Position numbers and translations under genes: made by a program. Below the pieces are notes generated by a model. That model saw only the letters and a list, made by a program, of their open reading frames with translations. It did no database searches and was not told the origin of the DNA. A stretch of 64,000 nucleotides of DNA from Nostoc sp. NMS8. Lineage in GTDB: Bacteria > Cyanobacteriota > Cyanobacteriia > Cyanobacteriales > Nostocaceae. Where the stretch lies: positions 86,501-150,500 of the forward strand of contig NZ_JABXKK010000106.1 in the NCBI RefSeq assembly GCF_017115045.1. The letters run 5' to 3'. Shown one piece after another: positions 45,153 through 54,401 of this stretch (its first letter is position 1; every line of letters begins with the position of its first letter).

Positions 45153-46739
45153 ATGAGCCAGCAATTTGATGTCATCGTAATCGGTAGCGGCTTTGGTGGG
45201 TCAGTAGTTACCTGCCGTTTGGCTGAATCGGGAGCGCGGGTTTTGGTGTTGGAACGCGGTCGGCGTTGGACGAAAGACCAATACCCACGTCAAGCCAAAG
45301 ATGCCTGGATTTATGAACACACCCAGCCGCAAAAACATAATGGCTGGCTCGATTTACGTTTCTTTAAGGGGATGGTTGTTGCTCAGGGGGCGGGAGTTGG
45401 TGGCGGTTCTCTGTGCTATTCCAGCGTGGTTTTAGAAGCAAATCCAACGCGATTTGAGCAGGGTTGGCCACCGGAAATTACTTACAGTGAATTGCAACCT
45501 TATTACGATCGCGTGCGGAAAATGATGGGTGTCCATCCCATACCTCCAGGGCAGCATACCCAACGGGCAAAATTAATGGAACAAGCGGCGCAAAAAGTGG
45601 GGTATGGCGATCGCTATCAAAGTATGCCCTTAGCAATCTCCTTCGATCCAGACTGGAATTACCAACTGGAAGACCCCTTGAATGAAAAGCACTCCCGGCA
45701 ATTTGTCAATGCCCAAGGACAAAAGCAAGGCACTTGTATTCATTTGGGTAATTGTGATTTGGGGTGTGATGTCCACGCCAAGAATACCCTCGATTTGAAC
45801 TATATCCCGGCTGGAGAAAACAAAGGTGCAGAGGTGCGATCGCTCCACTTGGTACGCTATATTCAACCAGAAGAAGGTAGTTATCGCGTTATTTTTGACC
45901 GCATCGAAAATGGGCAACTAATTCGTGGGGAAGAGAGGGGCAAAATAGTTGTCATCGCCGCAGGTTCCCTTGGTTCTAGTGAGTTGCTATTAAATAGCCG
46001 CGATAAGTACCGTACTTTACCTAAAGTTAGTCAGCAACTCGGTAAAAATTGGAGCGCTAACGCTAACGTTCTTACCCCTGATTTCTACGGTAAAGATGTT
46101 GAGGTTAGGCAGTCCATTGGCCCAACGATTACCGCAGGTATGGACTTTACTGATGGTAGCTTTCAGGGAGAGAGTTTTATTATTGAAGATGATGGCTTTC
46201 CCAATATGTTGCTGAATGCCATTAGCAGCAAACTGAATTCTGGTAATTTCAGTTTATTTGCTTTAGCTTTACGCAACCATTTGCAGCGTGGTTTAGATGA
46301 AAAGAATCCCTTAAGCAACGTTATGGTTTGGCTAGGTGCGGGTGTTGATGCTGCTGATGGGCAACTTTCTCTCGGTCGTAACTGGCTCAAACCTTGGGAA
46401 ACAGACTTAAAACTTGACTGGAATATCCAGCGCTCAAAGTCTGCAATTGATGCCATCCTGAATCTGCAAAAGCAACTTTCCCAAGCCAACGGCGGTAAGC
46501 TTTATATTCCCTTTTACTGGTCAGTTCTCCGTAGTTTGTTAACAGTGCATCCCCTTGGAGGATGCAAGATGGGGACAACTGCTGAAGATGGTGTGGTCGA
46601 TCATAAAGGAGAAGTTTTCGGCTACAAAAATCTTTATGTCGCGGATGGGGCAATTTTACCTCAAGCTGTTGGACGCAACCCTTCCATGACTATTGCTGCT
46701 TTAGCAGAACGGGTGTCTCACTTGATGGTGAGCAACTGA
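45153..46739 (+). CDS. GMC oxidoreductase (cholesterol oxidase-like flavoprotein)
   Basis: A 528-residue FAD enzyme. The dinucleotide fold is VIVIGSGFGGSVVTCRLAESGARVLVLERG, and the GMC loop is GAGVGGGSLCYSSVVLEA. A conserved CIHLGNCDLGCDVHAKNTLDLNY segment follows, which could hold a cysteine-rich site. The C-terminal catalytic region is LTVHPLGGCKMGTTAEDGVV…AVGRNPSMTIAALAERV. The closest known class is cholesterol oxidase and related 3-ketosteroid or terpenoid alcohol oxidases. It ends the operon. The substrate may be an alcohol or hydroxyl product made by the cluster, with electrons passed to the dihaem cytochromes; this is inference. Confidence 0.88.
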   Translation: MSQQFDVIVIGSGFGGSVVTCRLAESGARVLVLERGRRWTKDQYPRQAKDAWIYEHTQPQKHNGWLDLRFFKGMVVAQGAGVGGGSLCYSSVVLEANPTRFEQGWPPEITYSELQPYYDRVRKMMGVHPIPPGQHTQRAKLMEQAAQKVGYGDRYQSMPLAISFDPDWNYQLEDPLNEKHSRQFVNAQGQKQGTCIHLGNCDLGCDVHAKNTLDLNYIPAGENKGAEVRSLHLVRYIQPEEGSYRVIFDRIENGQLIRGEERGKIVVIAAGSLGSSELLLNSRDKYRTLPKVSQQLGKNWSANANVLTPDFYGKDVEVRQSIGPTITAGMDFTDGSFQGESFIIEDDGFPNMLLNAISSKLNSGNFSLFALALRNHLQRGLDEKNPLSNVMVWLGAGVDAADGQLSLGRNWLKPWETDLKLDWNIQRSKSAIDAILNLQKQLSQANGGKLYIPFYWSVLRSLLTVHPLGGCKMGTTAEDGVVDHKGEVFGYKNLYVADGAILPQAVGRNPSMTIAALAERVSHLMVSN

Positions 46740-46932
46740 TACACTGGGGCGATCGCTCTACGTCATTCACAACTAGATAAGTGCGTAGGCGTAGCCCGCC
46801 CTTAGACATCGCCATTTACACTTCTTTTCTAGAGGGATGTCTACAATGGGCTACGTCAAAGCATTGACAACACTATTATTCAAGGCTTTGAGGCGAGATA
46901 ATATAACTATAAACTCCATTTGGGTTAGCTCA

Positions 46933-47262
46933 ATGCAACTAGAAGATTATTTTGACTTTTTATCAGCCGATGATATTCGCCTAAAAGGACACCGTATCGG
47001 CATCGATAATGTACTTGATTATTACTTGGAAGGATATACGCCGGAAGAAATTGCTGCTAATCTACCTAGTTTGAGTTTGGAGCAAATTCACGCTACTATT
47101 ACTTACTATCTGCATAATCGTGCTGATATCGAAGCTTATCTGTCGCGTCTGGTAACATGGCGTGAGCAACATTATCAAGAATCAGTTGCAAATCCTTCAC
47201 TTTTGCTACAGCGCCTCAGAATCTTAAAAGCTCAAAGAAATAAACATCAGGTAAGTGCTTGA
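46933..47262 (+). CDS. DUF433-type antitoxin
   Basis: About 109 residues from the ATG at 46933 (MQLEDYFDFLSADDIRLKG). A longer frame from 46837 includes the repeat-derived segment MGYVKALTTLL and is unlikely to be the start. The HTH-like DUF433 domain is seen in HRIGIDNVLDYYLEGYTPEEIAANLPSLSLEQIHATITYYL. Such proteins pair with PIN-like toxins as antitoxins that repress the operon. The stop TGA overlaps the next start by one base (TGATG). Confidence 0.88.
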   Translation: MQLEDYFDFLSADDIRLKGHRIGIDNVLDYYLEGYTPEEIAANLPSLSLEQIHATITYYLHNRADIEAYLSRLVTWREQHYQESVANPSLLLQRLRILKAQRNKHQVSA

Positions 47263-47621
47263 TGAAAGTTCGTTTTTTGCTTGATGAAAATTTGTCACCA
47301 CGTTTAAAAGTAGCTGTTCTTCGTCTTAATCCGGCGATAGATATTTTGCGTGTAGGTGAAAGTAATGCACCAACATTAGGAACTTTAGACCCTGATGTGT
47401 TGGGTTATCTGCAATTATCTCAACGGCTTTTAGTTACAGAGAACCGTGCTAGTATGCCGGCTCATTTAGAAGCACATTGGGCAGAAGGTGGGCATATTTG
47501 GGGCTTATTCTGGTTGCGTCCTAGAATACCAATAGGACAATTAGCACAAGAAATATTGCTGGTTTGGGAGACTACTGAGGCGGAAGAATGGATAGATCAG
47601 TTGGAATGGATTCCTTTTTAA
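47262..47621 (+). CDS. DUF5615 PIN-like toxin
   Basis: About 119 residues from the ATG at 47262. The start MKVRFLLDENLSPRLK carries the conserved DEN-L acidic motif of DUF5615 PIN-like RNases. LGTLDPDVLGYL and VTENRASMPAHLEAH provide further acidic residues. The family is the usual partner of DUF433 antitoxins; the toxin is thought to cleave RNA. Translation is coupled to the antitoxin by the one-base overlap. Confidence 0.88.
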   Translation: MKVRFLLDENLSPRLKVAVLRLNPAIDILRVGESNAPTLGTLDPDVLGYLQLSQRLLVTENRASMPAHLEAHWAEGGHIWGLFWLRPRIPIGQLAQEILLVWETTEAEEWIDQLEWIPF

Positions 47622-47710
47622 GCGATCACTTGCAATTTACACTTCTTTTCTAGAGCAATTGCCAGCTTGCGGCTCAATGATATACCAAAATGAATGCGTG
47701 AATTACTTAA

Positions 47711-47800
47711 ATGAGTAAGCAAACTGGGGTTTGAGAAAGTAAAAGCTCATTTTACTTGCGGAAAACACCAAAATGAGTAAGCAAACTGGAGTTTGAGTAA
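47711..47800. repeat. Direct GAGTAAGCAAACTGG repeats
   Basis: Two copies of ATGAGTAAGCAAACTGG start at about 47711 and 47773, 62 bp apart. They are embedded in further GAGTAAG heptamers. They are part of the repeat-rich convergent gap between the toxin gene and the TPR gene. No gene is evident in this gap. Confidence 0.6.
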
Positions 47801-48031
47801 GCAAAAGCTTATTTTGAGTAAGTAAAATGGCATTTGGAGTAAGTAATCAGATATTTTTACTTAGTTCAATATGAATTTTAGTTCAGGCAATACCTTCGGT
47901 GAGCTTCGCTAACGCACTTTTCAGTTTTATCACGGTACGCTTTGCAGAAAACTAGCTTATTCTGGATTTGGGGGGAGGCGATGCCTACGACGGGCTACGC
48001 CTACGCCTTTACAACACCATCATTCCACCTC

Positions 48032-48226
48032 AGAACAAGAACATTTTCACTTAAAACAGAAATATTCTTACTTGGAACAAGAACATTTTCACTTGAAACA
48101 GAAACGTTTTCATTTGGAACAAAAATATTTTCACTTGAAACAAGAACGTTGTCGTTTAGAACAAAAACATTCTCATTTGAAACAGAAACGTTCTCACTAA
48201 AAACAGGAATGTTCTCGTTTAGAACG
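48032..48226. repeat. 21-bp tandem repeat array (about nine units)
   Basis: Units of the form GAACAAGAACATTTTCACTT with a 21-bp period, each varying by several bases. Because 21 is divisible by 3, the array is open on both strands. It reads as seven-residue repeats (T-x-T-F-S-L-E on +, N-V-x-V-x-S-E on -). No ribosome-binding site or homologue supports translation; it looks like a minisatellite. Confidence 0.75.
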
Positions 48227-48274
48227 CGGAACTTGCAGATAAAAGCTTGATTGATGGAGTTGGGAACATGAATT

Positions 48275-48490
48275 TTACTGTGGTGGGGAAAGGCGATCGC
48301 GAAGATTTGCCAAATTTTCACGACACTTAACAGCATAAGGATGATTTACCTCTAATCGTTCCTCAAAAATCTCCAAAGCTTGCAAATACAACGGTTCAGC
48401 TTCGGTGTAACGTCCTTGTAAGTAGTAGAGTTTTGCCATATTGTTGAGGCTACAGGCTACATCTCGATGTTTTTCTCCCAGCAGTTGACG
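48275..48490 (-). pseudogene. C-terminal end of the NB-ARC/TPR gene behind an in-frame TAG
   Basis: The frame of the TPR gene continues past its TAG (48491-48493). It reads RQLLGEKHRDVACSLNNMAKLYYLQGRYTEAEPLYLQALEIF… for 71 more codons to TAA at 48275. This supplies the tenth TPR unit and a capping helix. Other units have CTC TGG CGT where this one has CTC TAG CGT, so one G-to-A change explains the stop. Confidence 0.75.
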
Positions 48491-50848
48491 CTAGAGTGCC
48501 AAAGCTTGGATTAAAAGAGGTTCAGCTTCGCTGTATCTGCCTTGGGAAAGGTAGAGTATCGCTAGATTGTTGATGCTTTGTGCGATATCTGGATGTTCTT
48601 CTCCCAGCAGTTGACGCCTGAGTACCAAAGCTTGGATGTAAAGGGGTTCGGCTTCGCTGTATCTGCCTTGAGAGTCGTAGAATGCCGCTAGGTTGTTGAG
48701 GCTAGCGGCGATATCTGGATGTTTTTCTCCCAGCAGTTGACGGCAGAGTGCCAAAGCTTGGATGTAAAGGGGTTCGGCTTCGCTGTATCTAGCTTGGGAG
48801 TCGTAGAGTACCGCTAGGTTGTTGAGGCTAGTGGCGACATCTAGATGTTCTTCTCCCAGCCGTTGACGCCAGAGTGCCAAAGCTTGGATTAAAAGGGGTT
48901 CGGCTTCGCTGTATCTACCTTGAGCTTGGTATAAATATGCTAGGTTGTTGATGCTAGTGGCGACATGTGGATGTTCTTCTCCCAGCAGTTTGCACCTGAG
49001 TGCCAATGCTTGGATTAAAAGGGGTTCGGCTTCGCTATATCTGCCTTGGGAGTAGTATAGTAACGCTAGGTTGTTGAGATTAAGTACGACAGATGGATGT
49101 TCTTCTCCCAGTAGCTTGCGCCGGAGTGCTAAAGCTTGTGTGTAAAGACGTTCGGCTTCGCTATATCTGCCTTGGGAGTAGTATAGTAACGCTAGGTTGT
49201 TGAAGTTAAGTGCGACAGATGGATGTTCTTCTCCCAGTAGCTTGCGCCGGAGTGCTAAAGCTTGTATGTAAAGGGGTTCGGCTTCGCTGTATCTGCCTTG
49301 AGATACGTAAAGTGCCGCTAGATTGTTGAGGCTAACGGCAACATCTGGATGTTCTTCTCTCAGCAGTTTGCGGTAGAGTGCTAAAGCTTGTGTGTAAAGG
49401 GGTTCGGCTTCGTTGTATCTGCCTTGAGATTTGTAGAGTCCTGCTAGGTTGTTGATGCTTTGTGCGATATCTGGATGTTCTTCTTCCAGTAGTTGACGCC
49501 TGAGTGCCAATGCTTGAATAAAAAGGGGTTCAGCTTCGCTGTATCTGCCTTGGGAGTAGTAGAGTCCCGCTAGGTTGTTAAGGCTTTCTGCAACAAATGG
49601 GTGTTCCTCTCCTAAACATTTTTTGGTAACTTCTAGACACTGCTTATACCAAGGTAAAGCTTGGTTATACAACCCTTGACCATCGTAAAATCGAGCGTTA
49701 CCGATGAATGGCGAAATTAAATCTTCATCGCTGACGTATTGAATGAGATGATTCGCTATTTCACCTATATGAGGTATGGCGGGGGAAACAGCAGTGATTT
49801 GCTCAAGGGTGGGTGTTTGAGGAATATCTTTAGCGATCGCTACCATCACTTGACAAAGCGATCGCTTTAATTCCTCTACCTGTTCTAAATCTGTAAGCTT
49901 ATCTTGAAAAAACTCCCTTAGCAATGGATGCAGTTGATAGATTTTCTCACCCTTATATTGGAGTAGATGTAACTGTAACAAATCACGTCTGGCTTTTTTC
50001 CAATCTTGAGCCTCATCTGCTATTGTTATAGCTTCCACCAGTTTCCAAGGAATCGGAGCTAGGGCAAATAAACTCAGAAGACAGCCTAAAAGTTGGGCAT
50101 TTTTTCGCAAACGTCGCCAACTCAACTCAAAAGCAGCAGCCACACCCAATTTAGCAGTCATTTCTGGTCGAGTTTCGTCTAAAGATTCATTCCTCAGACG
50201 CTCATTTTCCAGATATTGCAGCATTTCTACTAAAGATAGCTCCTCATCACCTAACAAATAACGCCCGACTAATTCCAAACCCAAGGGCAAATATCCCAGC
50301 CACTTACAAAGTTTTTCAGCAACTAAGTATTCGCGTCGCAGTCGTTCCCTACCAATTATGGATTCCAATAACTGCATTGCCGCTAATGAAGTCAGCACAT
50401 CTAAATCTAATCGCACTATTGGCGGCTGTAATTTTTCCCGTGTGGTAATCAACACTTTAAATCGAGAAGATGGCGGAGGTAGGTAAGGCTTAACTTGTTG
50501 ATATTCTCCAACATCGTCTAATACTAGCAGCACATTACCCTTGCGCCACTGCTGCCAGCAGTATTCCACTTGACTGGGTAAGTCTCCATCCAGATATTGT
50601 GGTAGGTTTAAGTGAAGGTGAGTTCTGGCAAACTGCACAACTTGATTACCCACATCTCCAGCCTTTGCCAGCAACCAGCAAATTCCACCCTTGTAGGTTT
50701 CACGGTGAGCCATTGCATATTGTAGGGCCAATTCTGTTTTACCCAGTCCACCCATGCCAGCGATCGCCGCAATTACCACCTGATTATTTTCCTGCAACAT
50801 CTCATGCAGGTTTTGCAATTCCGCTTCACGTCCAACAAACTCTACCAC
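48491..50848 (-). CDS. NB-ARC STAND NTPase with TPR repeats, truncated at both ends
   Basis: A 785-residue frame from GTG at 50848. NB-ARC Walker A is GMGGLGKT (31-38), Walker B is VLLVLDDVG, and the RNBS/GLPL-type motif is LGYLPLGLELVG. Nine 42-residue kinesin-light-chain-type TPR units follow (SLNNLAxLYxSQGRYSEAEPLYIQALALRRQLLGEE pattern). Such NLR-like STAND proteins sense ligands and trigger defence or signalling. Upstream, the in-frame TGA at 50924-50926 separates it from the 148-residue N-terminal gene; downstream, a TAG removes the tenth TPR. The whole is probably a decayed or split gene. Confidence 0.85.
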   Translation of the reverse strand: MVEFVGREAELQNLHEMLQENNQVVIAAIAGMGGLGKTELALQYAMAHRETYKGGICWLLAKAGDVGNQVVQFARTHLHLNLPQYLDGDLPSQVEYCWQQWRKGNVLLVLDDVGEYQQVKPYLPPPSSRFKVLITTREKLQPPIVRLDLDVLTSLAAMQLLESIIGRERLRREYLVAEKLCKWLGYLPLGLELVGRYLLGDEELSLVEMLQYLENERLRNESLDETRPEMTAKLGVAAAFELSWRRLRKNAQLLGCLLSLFALAPIPWKLVEAITIADEAQDWKKARRDLLQLHLLQYKGEKIYQLHPLLREFFQDKLTDLEQVEELKRSLCQVMVAIAKDIPQTPTLEQITAVSPAIPHIGEIANHLIQYVSDEDLISPFIGNARFYDGQGLYNQALPWYKQCLEVTKKCLGEEHPFVAESLNNLAGLYYSQGRYSEAEPLFIQALALRRQLLEEEHPDIAQSINNLAGLYKSQGRYNEAEPLYTQALALYRKLLREEHPDVAVSLNNLAALYVSQGRYSEAEPLYIQALALRRKLLGEEHPSVALNFNNLALLYYSQGRYSEAERLYTQALALRRKLLGEEHPSVVLNLNNLALLYYSQGRYSEAEPLLIQALALRCKLLGEEHPHVATSINNLAYLYQAQGRYSEAEPLLIQALALWRQRLGEEHLDVATSLNNLAVLYDSQARYSEAEPLYIQALALCRQLLGEKHPDIAASLNNLAAFYDSQGRYSEAEPLYIQALVLRRQLLGEEHPDIAQSINNLAILYLSQGRYSEAEPLLIQALAL

Positions 50849-50923
50849 CCCACTCAGAGGTAAATTTTGCGGTGTTTCTGTAGAGGGATTTAACTTTACC
50901 TGTTCCCGTTCAGGCGACTGTAG

Positions 50924-51370
50924 TCAGTTGTAAGTGTTGTGCTGTTGCTCAATTATTACTTGTTGGGCAATTGTTGATCCTTTCTCTACTTTGATCTGAT
51001 CTGCTAATTTAGCAAAGTTGTTGACAACTGCTGGTTGCGACTCAATTTGTTTTGCTAATTTTTGAATTTCCTCAGCACTCCCAGATTGGTCATTGTTGGT
51101 TGCTGCTTCCACTTCTCGCACAGATTGAGCAATTTCGGTATCTGCGTCTGCTGCTGCTTTCAACTCCAGTACTGCTTTGCCATAATCTAACGGCTGCTGT
51201 GTTCCATCCGCTAGCAAAGGTAATTTATTCTTATTATTTAGCTGTTCGATTAACTTACGACTTTTGTCTAATGCAGCTTCCCCAAGCTTTTCGCCAGTTT
51301 TTTCTAGGGCTTTAGTTAAAACTATAGTAGCGATCGCTGTTGCAACTGCGGTCAATGTTACAGGTTCCAT
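50924..51370 (-). CDS. N-terminal part of the NB-ARC/TPR protein, split off by TGA
   Basis: A 148-residue frame (MEPVTLTAVATAIATIVLTKALEKTGEKLGEAALDKS…). It has an N-terminal hydrophobic helix and a long helical stretch ending EQQHNTYN. This domain normally precedes NB-ARC modules in cyanobacterial STAND proteins. The following TGA is in the same frame as the NB-ARC gene, whose linker (LQSPEREQVKLNP…) reads on directly. The two therefore formed one protein of about 1030 codons. Confidence 0.8.
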   Translation of the reverse strand: MEPVTLTAVATAIATIVLTKALEKTGEKLGEAALDKSRKLIEQLNNKNKLPLLADGTQQPLDYGKAVLELKAAADADTEIAQSVREVEAATNNDQSGSAEEIQKLAKQIESQPAVVNNFAKLADQIKVEKGSTIAQQVIIEQQHNTYN

Positions 51371-51534
51371 AATAATGAAATAGTTGATTGCACTAGGATA
51401 TACAAATATAGTTCTGTCTATTTCGGAAATATATCATACATAATTAAACCCATATCCCGCCTTGCAATCAATTGCAAAGCTAATGGCCCAATCCACTCCA
51501 GTGGAATTAAAATCCTTACTGTTCTGTTCAGACA

Positions 51535-51635
51535 AGAGACGCGATGAATCGCCGTCTCTACAATGATTTATCGGATCTTTGCGCTCCACAATTTTCATCA
51601 AAAAACCTTAACCGAACCGTATTGAGTCTGGAAAA
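51535..51635. repeat. Dispersed repeat with degraded hairpin, inverse of 59577-59640
   Basis: AATCGCCGTCTCTACAA and the later ACCTTAACCGAACCGTATT match the inverse of the repeat at 59577-59640. It is part of the intergenic region upstream of the STAND gene. No gene is present. Confidence 0.55.
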
Positions 51636-51648
51636 GCAACCCGCAAAA

Positions 51649-52329
51649 TTACGATTGGATGCGTTCAAACCAATCTTTAACATGAGAATATGATAATATC
51701 CGCTCTTTGAGCGGACTAGTGCGAAGTATCTCATCTATTTGTGCAGCGACAGCTAAATCCGCTATGCTCTGATGGCTTCCCACTAACCAATCTTGCTGAC
51801 TGAGGATAGTATCAAGGTTGCCGAGATGGTTGAAAAACTTTTTTTCAACGCGGTTCTTGTCGATGCGACCAATTCCTTGAGCATTCAATTGCTTTTCGTA
51901 GGTGTAGCGAGCCAGAGGAGCAAAAATTACTTGCTCAAACTTTGATCGTCCTTTACATAGTAAGCTGGTCGCTAGCTGGAGAGCATCTGGATAGCGGAAG
52001 CGAAAATATACTTCAAACCAGTACAATGATTCATCTGCCCAGTCTTCCCACAAATAGGCTTGTGCTAAATCTTTACTATCTGCTGGGTAAAGTGGATGTT
52101 CTGGATGTCGGGCTTCCAAAAATTCTGCAATTTCCGAGCTGTCTTGAATCTTCTCACCATCGTATTCAATCACGGGAAGCTTGCCCACAGATGACAATCG
52201 GGAAGCTGCCACCGCCAACAGACCGTTATAGTTGACAACAGAATAAGCGAGATGCTTGTGCTTAAGAATCTTACGAACCTTGTTACAAAAGGGAGAAACT
52301 TCCCATTGATGTAGGATGATTTTTGGCAT
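51649..52329 (-). CDS. Glutathione S-transferase-like protein
   Basis: About 226 residues from the ATG at 52329 (MPKIILHQWEVSPFCNKVR). The N-terminal thioredoxin-like half has SPFCNKVR with the redox/GSH-site Cys, cis-Pro in VGKLPVIEYDG, and DSSEIAEFLE. The C-terminal half is all helical, with the N-capping motif SIADLAVAAQIDEI. Such GSTs conjugate or reduce with glutathione; the physiological substrate is unknown. It is monocistronic. Confidence 0.88.
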   Translation of the reverse strand: MPKIILHQWEVSPFCNKVRKILKHKHLAYSVVNYNGLLAVAASRLSSVGKLPVIEYDGEKIQDSSEIAEFLEARHPEHPLYPADSKDLAQAYLWEDWADESLYWFEVYFRFRYPDALQLATSLLCKGRSKFEQVIFAPLARYTYEKQLNAQGIGRIDKNRVEKKFFNHLGNLDTILSQQDWLVGSHQSIADLAVAAQIDEILRTSPLKERILSYSHVKDWFERIQS

Positions 52330-52362
52330 CGCGCTCACCGATATTTTTGAATGTCGATAGAC

Positions 52363-52410
52363 TGGGGAAGGTGGGGCCCCCTCTGGGGATAAGGGGTAAT
52401 GGGGATTGGG
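52363..52410. repeat. GC-rich dispersed repeat, inverse of the 44-bp unit at 63912
   Basis: GGGGCCCCCTCTGGGGATAA and flanks are the exact inverse of the unit tandemly repeated at the right end of the window. It lies in the gap between the divergent GST and antiporter genes; the rest of this gap holds no gene. Confidence 0.75.
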
Positions 52411-52618
52411 AAGTCTTAAAAAAGATTAAGGCGATCGCTGTTTGATGTTAATACTGAGGGTTAGAGGAAAGATTGTCTAGAGTTATCTACAAATTTTTAT
52501 ATTAGCAGTAGCGATCGCCCTTACTCTCGGTTAACTGCTGGGATTGCACAGCTACGTTAGCGAGGTACTGCCCCATTCAGTTCCGAATCCACATCCTAAA
52601 GTTGCTAATTTGGCATGA

Positions 52619-54223
52619 ATGAGGGGAGAATCTATCAGTCAAGTCAAATTAATTTTCCAAAACGTAATAGTGGATGTTACAGAATTAGTCAAAGTTTTAA
52701 TTATTCTCTTACTTGTTGCTACAGGTGTAGCTATGCTCTCCCGGCGGCTGCGAATCCCTTATGTTACGGGTTTAGTATTAGCAGGTTTGCCAATTACTGA
52801 GCTATTATCTCGTCGGATTGGTTTAAGTCCAACCCTAGTTTTGGATCTTTTCCTGCCAATTCTCATCTTTGAAGCTGGTATTAATACTGATGTCAGCCGC
52901 CTACGCAGCACCTTTAAACCAATTGCCCTACTAGCTGGGCCTGGGGCTTTGCTTTCCAGTGGTATTATTGCTGTCCTGTTAAAATTTGGGCTGGGACTGG
53001 ATTGGATACCTGCGTTGTTTGTCGGAGTAATGCTGGCAAACACTGATACAGTTTCCATGATTGCCGTCTTTAAGGATATACCAGTACCTTCGCGCCTTTC
53101 CACCATCGTTGAAGGAGAAACTTTATTTAACGATGCTGCTGCCCTAGTTTCCTTCAACCTGGTTGTGCAAGTATATTCAACAGGCTCACTCACATTTGTA
53201 GAGGGAATCCAAAAACTGCTATTTATCTCTCTAGGAGGGTGCGTTGTCGGGTTAGTTTTAGGCTACTTGAGTATACCTATATTCGCCCGTTTAGATGATG
53301 CTCTTAGCAGTCTTTTACTGACAGTCGCAGTTGCATTAGGAACTTTTCAGGCTGGGCAATTTCTTGGTGTATCAGGCCCCGTGGCTGTAGTTGTCGCTGG
53401 ATTAATTTTCGGGAATCTAGGACTTTCTCGCAATACTTCTGCTTCTAGCCGCATCACCTTGTTGAGTTTCTGGGAATATGCCAGTTTTACTGTCAACACC
53501 TTTATTTTTCTGTTGATTGGTGTAGAAATAAACTTGGTAACGCTCTGGAAAACTTTACCTGCAATTCTACTTGCAGTTTTGGCTTATCAAGTCGGGCGAG
53601 TTCTTACGGTGTATCCGTTGCTAGCAGGGATTCATTGGATTGACCGCCCAATTCCGCTACGCTGGCAACATTTACTATTTTTAGGCAACATCAAAGGTTC
53701 ACTGTCAATGGCTCTGGCGTTGAGCTTACCTACAACACTGCCAGGGCGAGAAGTTTTGATAGCTATAGTCTTCGGTTGTGTGCTAGTGTCCTTAGTGGGA
53801 CAGGGTTTAAGTTTACCTTGGGTGGTAAAACGCTTAAAGTTAACTAAATTTTCGGAAATTCAACAACAGGTTGAAGAATTACAAGCCCAGTTGATCACGG
53901 GTAAGGCAGCACAAGATGAATTAGATAGTCTGTTGAAATCAGGGGTGTTACCAAAAGCCGTTTATGAAGAGATGCGTTCAGCTTACCAGGTGCGAATTGC
54001 CGGTGCAGAAAAGACGCTACGGGAACTATATAATCGTCGTCCTGACGAGGTGGAAGGTAGAAGTGGCAAGAGCAGTAAGCTTGAAGCCATTCGCCGACGT
54101 TTACTCTTGGCAGAAAAAGGAGCGCTTAATGAGGCAATGCGGAAGCGAATTCTCTCAGAAGAAATTGTGCGCGGGCGGATACAAACTCTTGATGAACAAT
54201 TGTTGAAACTAGAGGATGATTAA
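52619..54223 (+). CDS. NhaP/CPA1-type Na+(K+)/H+ antiporter with cytoplasmic tail
   Basis: A 534-residue protein with about twelve hydrophobic segments. The cation-site motif is EGETLFNDAAALVSFNL, and the helix motif GPVAVVVAGLIFGN follows. The last ~110 residues form a charged, coiled-coil tail (QQQVEELQAQLITGKAAQDELDSLL…ILSEEIVRGRIQTLDEQLLKL) likely to regulate transport. It exchanges Na+ or K+ for H+ across the plasma membrane. A DUF3124 lipoprotein and TrkA-type protein lie downstream on the opposite strand, suggesting a cation homeostasis neighbourhood. Confidence 0.92.
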   Translation: MRGESISQVKLIFQNVIVDVTELVKVLIILLLVATGVAMLSRRLRIPYVTGLVLAGLPITELLSRRIGLSPTLVLDLFLPILIFEAGINTDVSRLRSTFKPIALLAGPGALLSSGIIAVLLKFGLGLDWIPALFVGVMLANTDTVSMIAVFKDIPVPSRLSTIVEGETLFNDAAALVSFNLVVQVYSTGSLTFVEGIQKLLFISLGGCVVGLVLGYLSIPIFARLDDALSSLLLTVAVALGTFQAGQFLGVSGPVAVVVAGLIFGNLGLSRNTSASSRITLLSFWEYASFTVNTFIFLLIGVEINLVTLWKTLPAILLAVLAYQVGRVLTVYPLLAGIHWIDRPIPLRWQHLLFLGNIKGSLSMALALSLPTTLPGREVLIAIVFGCVLVSLVGQGLSLPWVVKRLKLTKFSEIQQQVEELQAQLITGKAAQDELDSLLKSGVLPKAVYEEMRSAYQVRIAGAEKTLRELYNRRPDEVEGRSGKSSKLEAIRRRLLLAEKGALNEAMRKRILSEEIVRGRIQTLDEQLLKLEDD

Positions 54224-54401
54224 TATTGGGGCATTGTGCATTGAAAAGAGGCAGAGGGGCGGGGGGCGGAGGGGAAAACTCTTCTCCCTTGCTCCTGCTC
54301 CCTTGCTTTTTCCCATCAGATATTGAGTCAGAGACTCAATGAATGCATTCCCATGCTCCGCATGGGAATGAGGAATAGAAACGAGAAAACTTGATTACGA
54401 A

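Noticed and set aside
46837..46932. N-terminal extension of the DUF433 gene
   Set aside because: It encodes a repeat-derived segment (GGGCTACG type); the ATG at 46933 matches the family start.
48032..48226. CRISPR array
   Set aside because: Units are directly adjacent 21-mers without spacers, and no cas genes are present.
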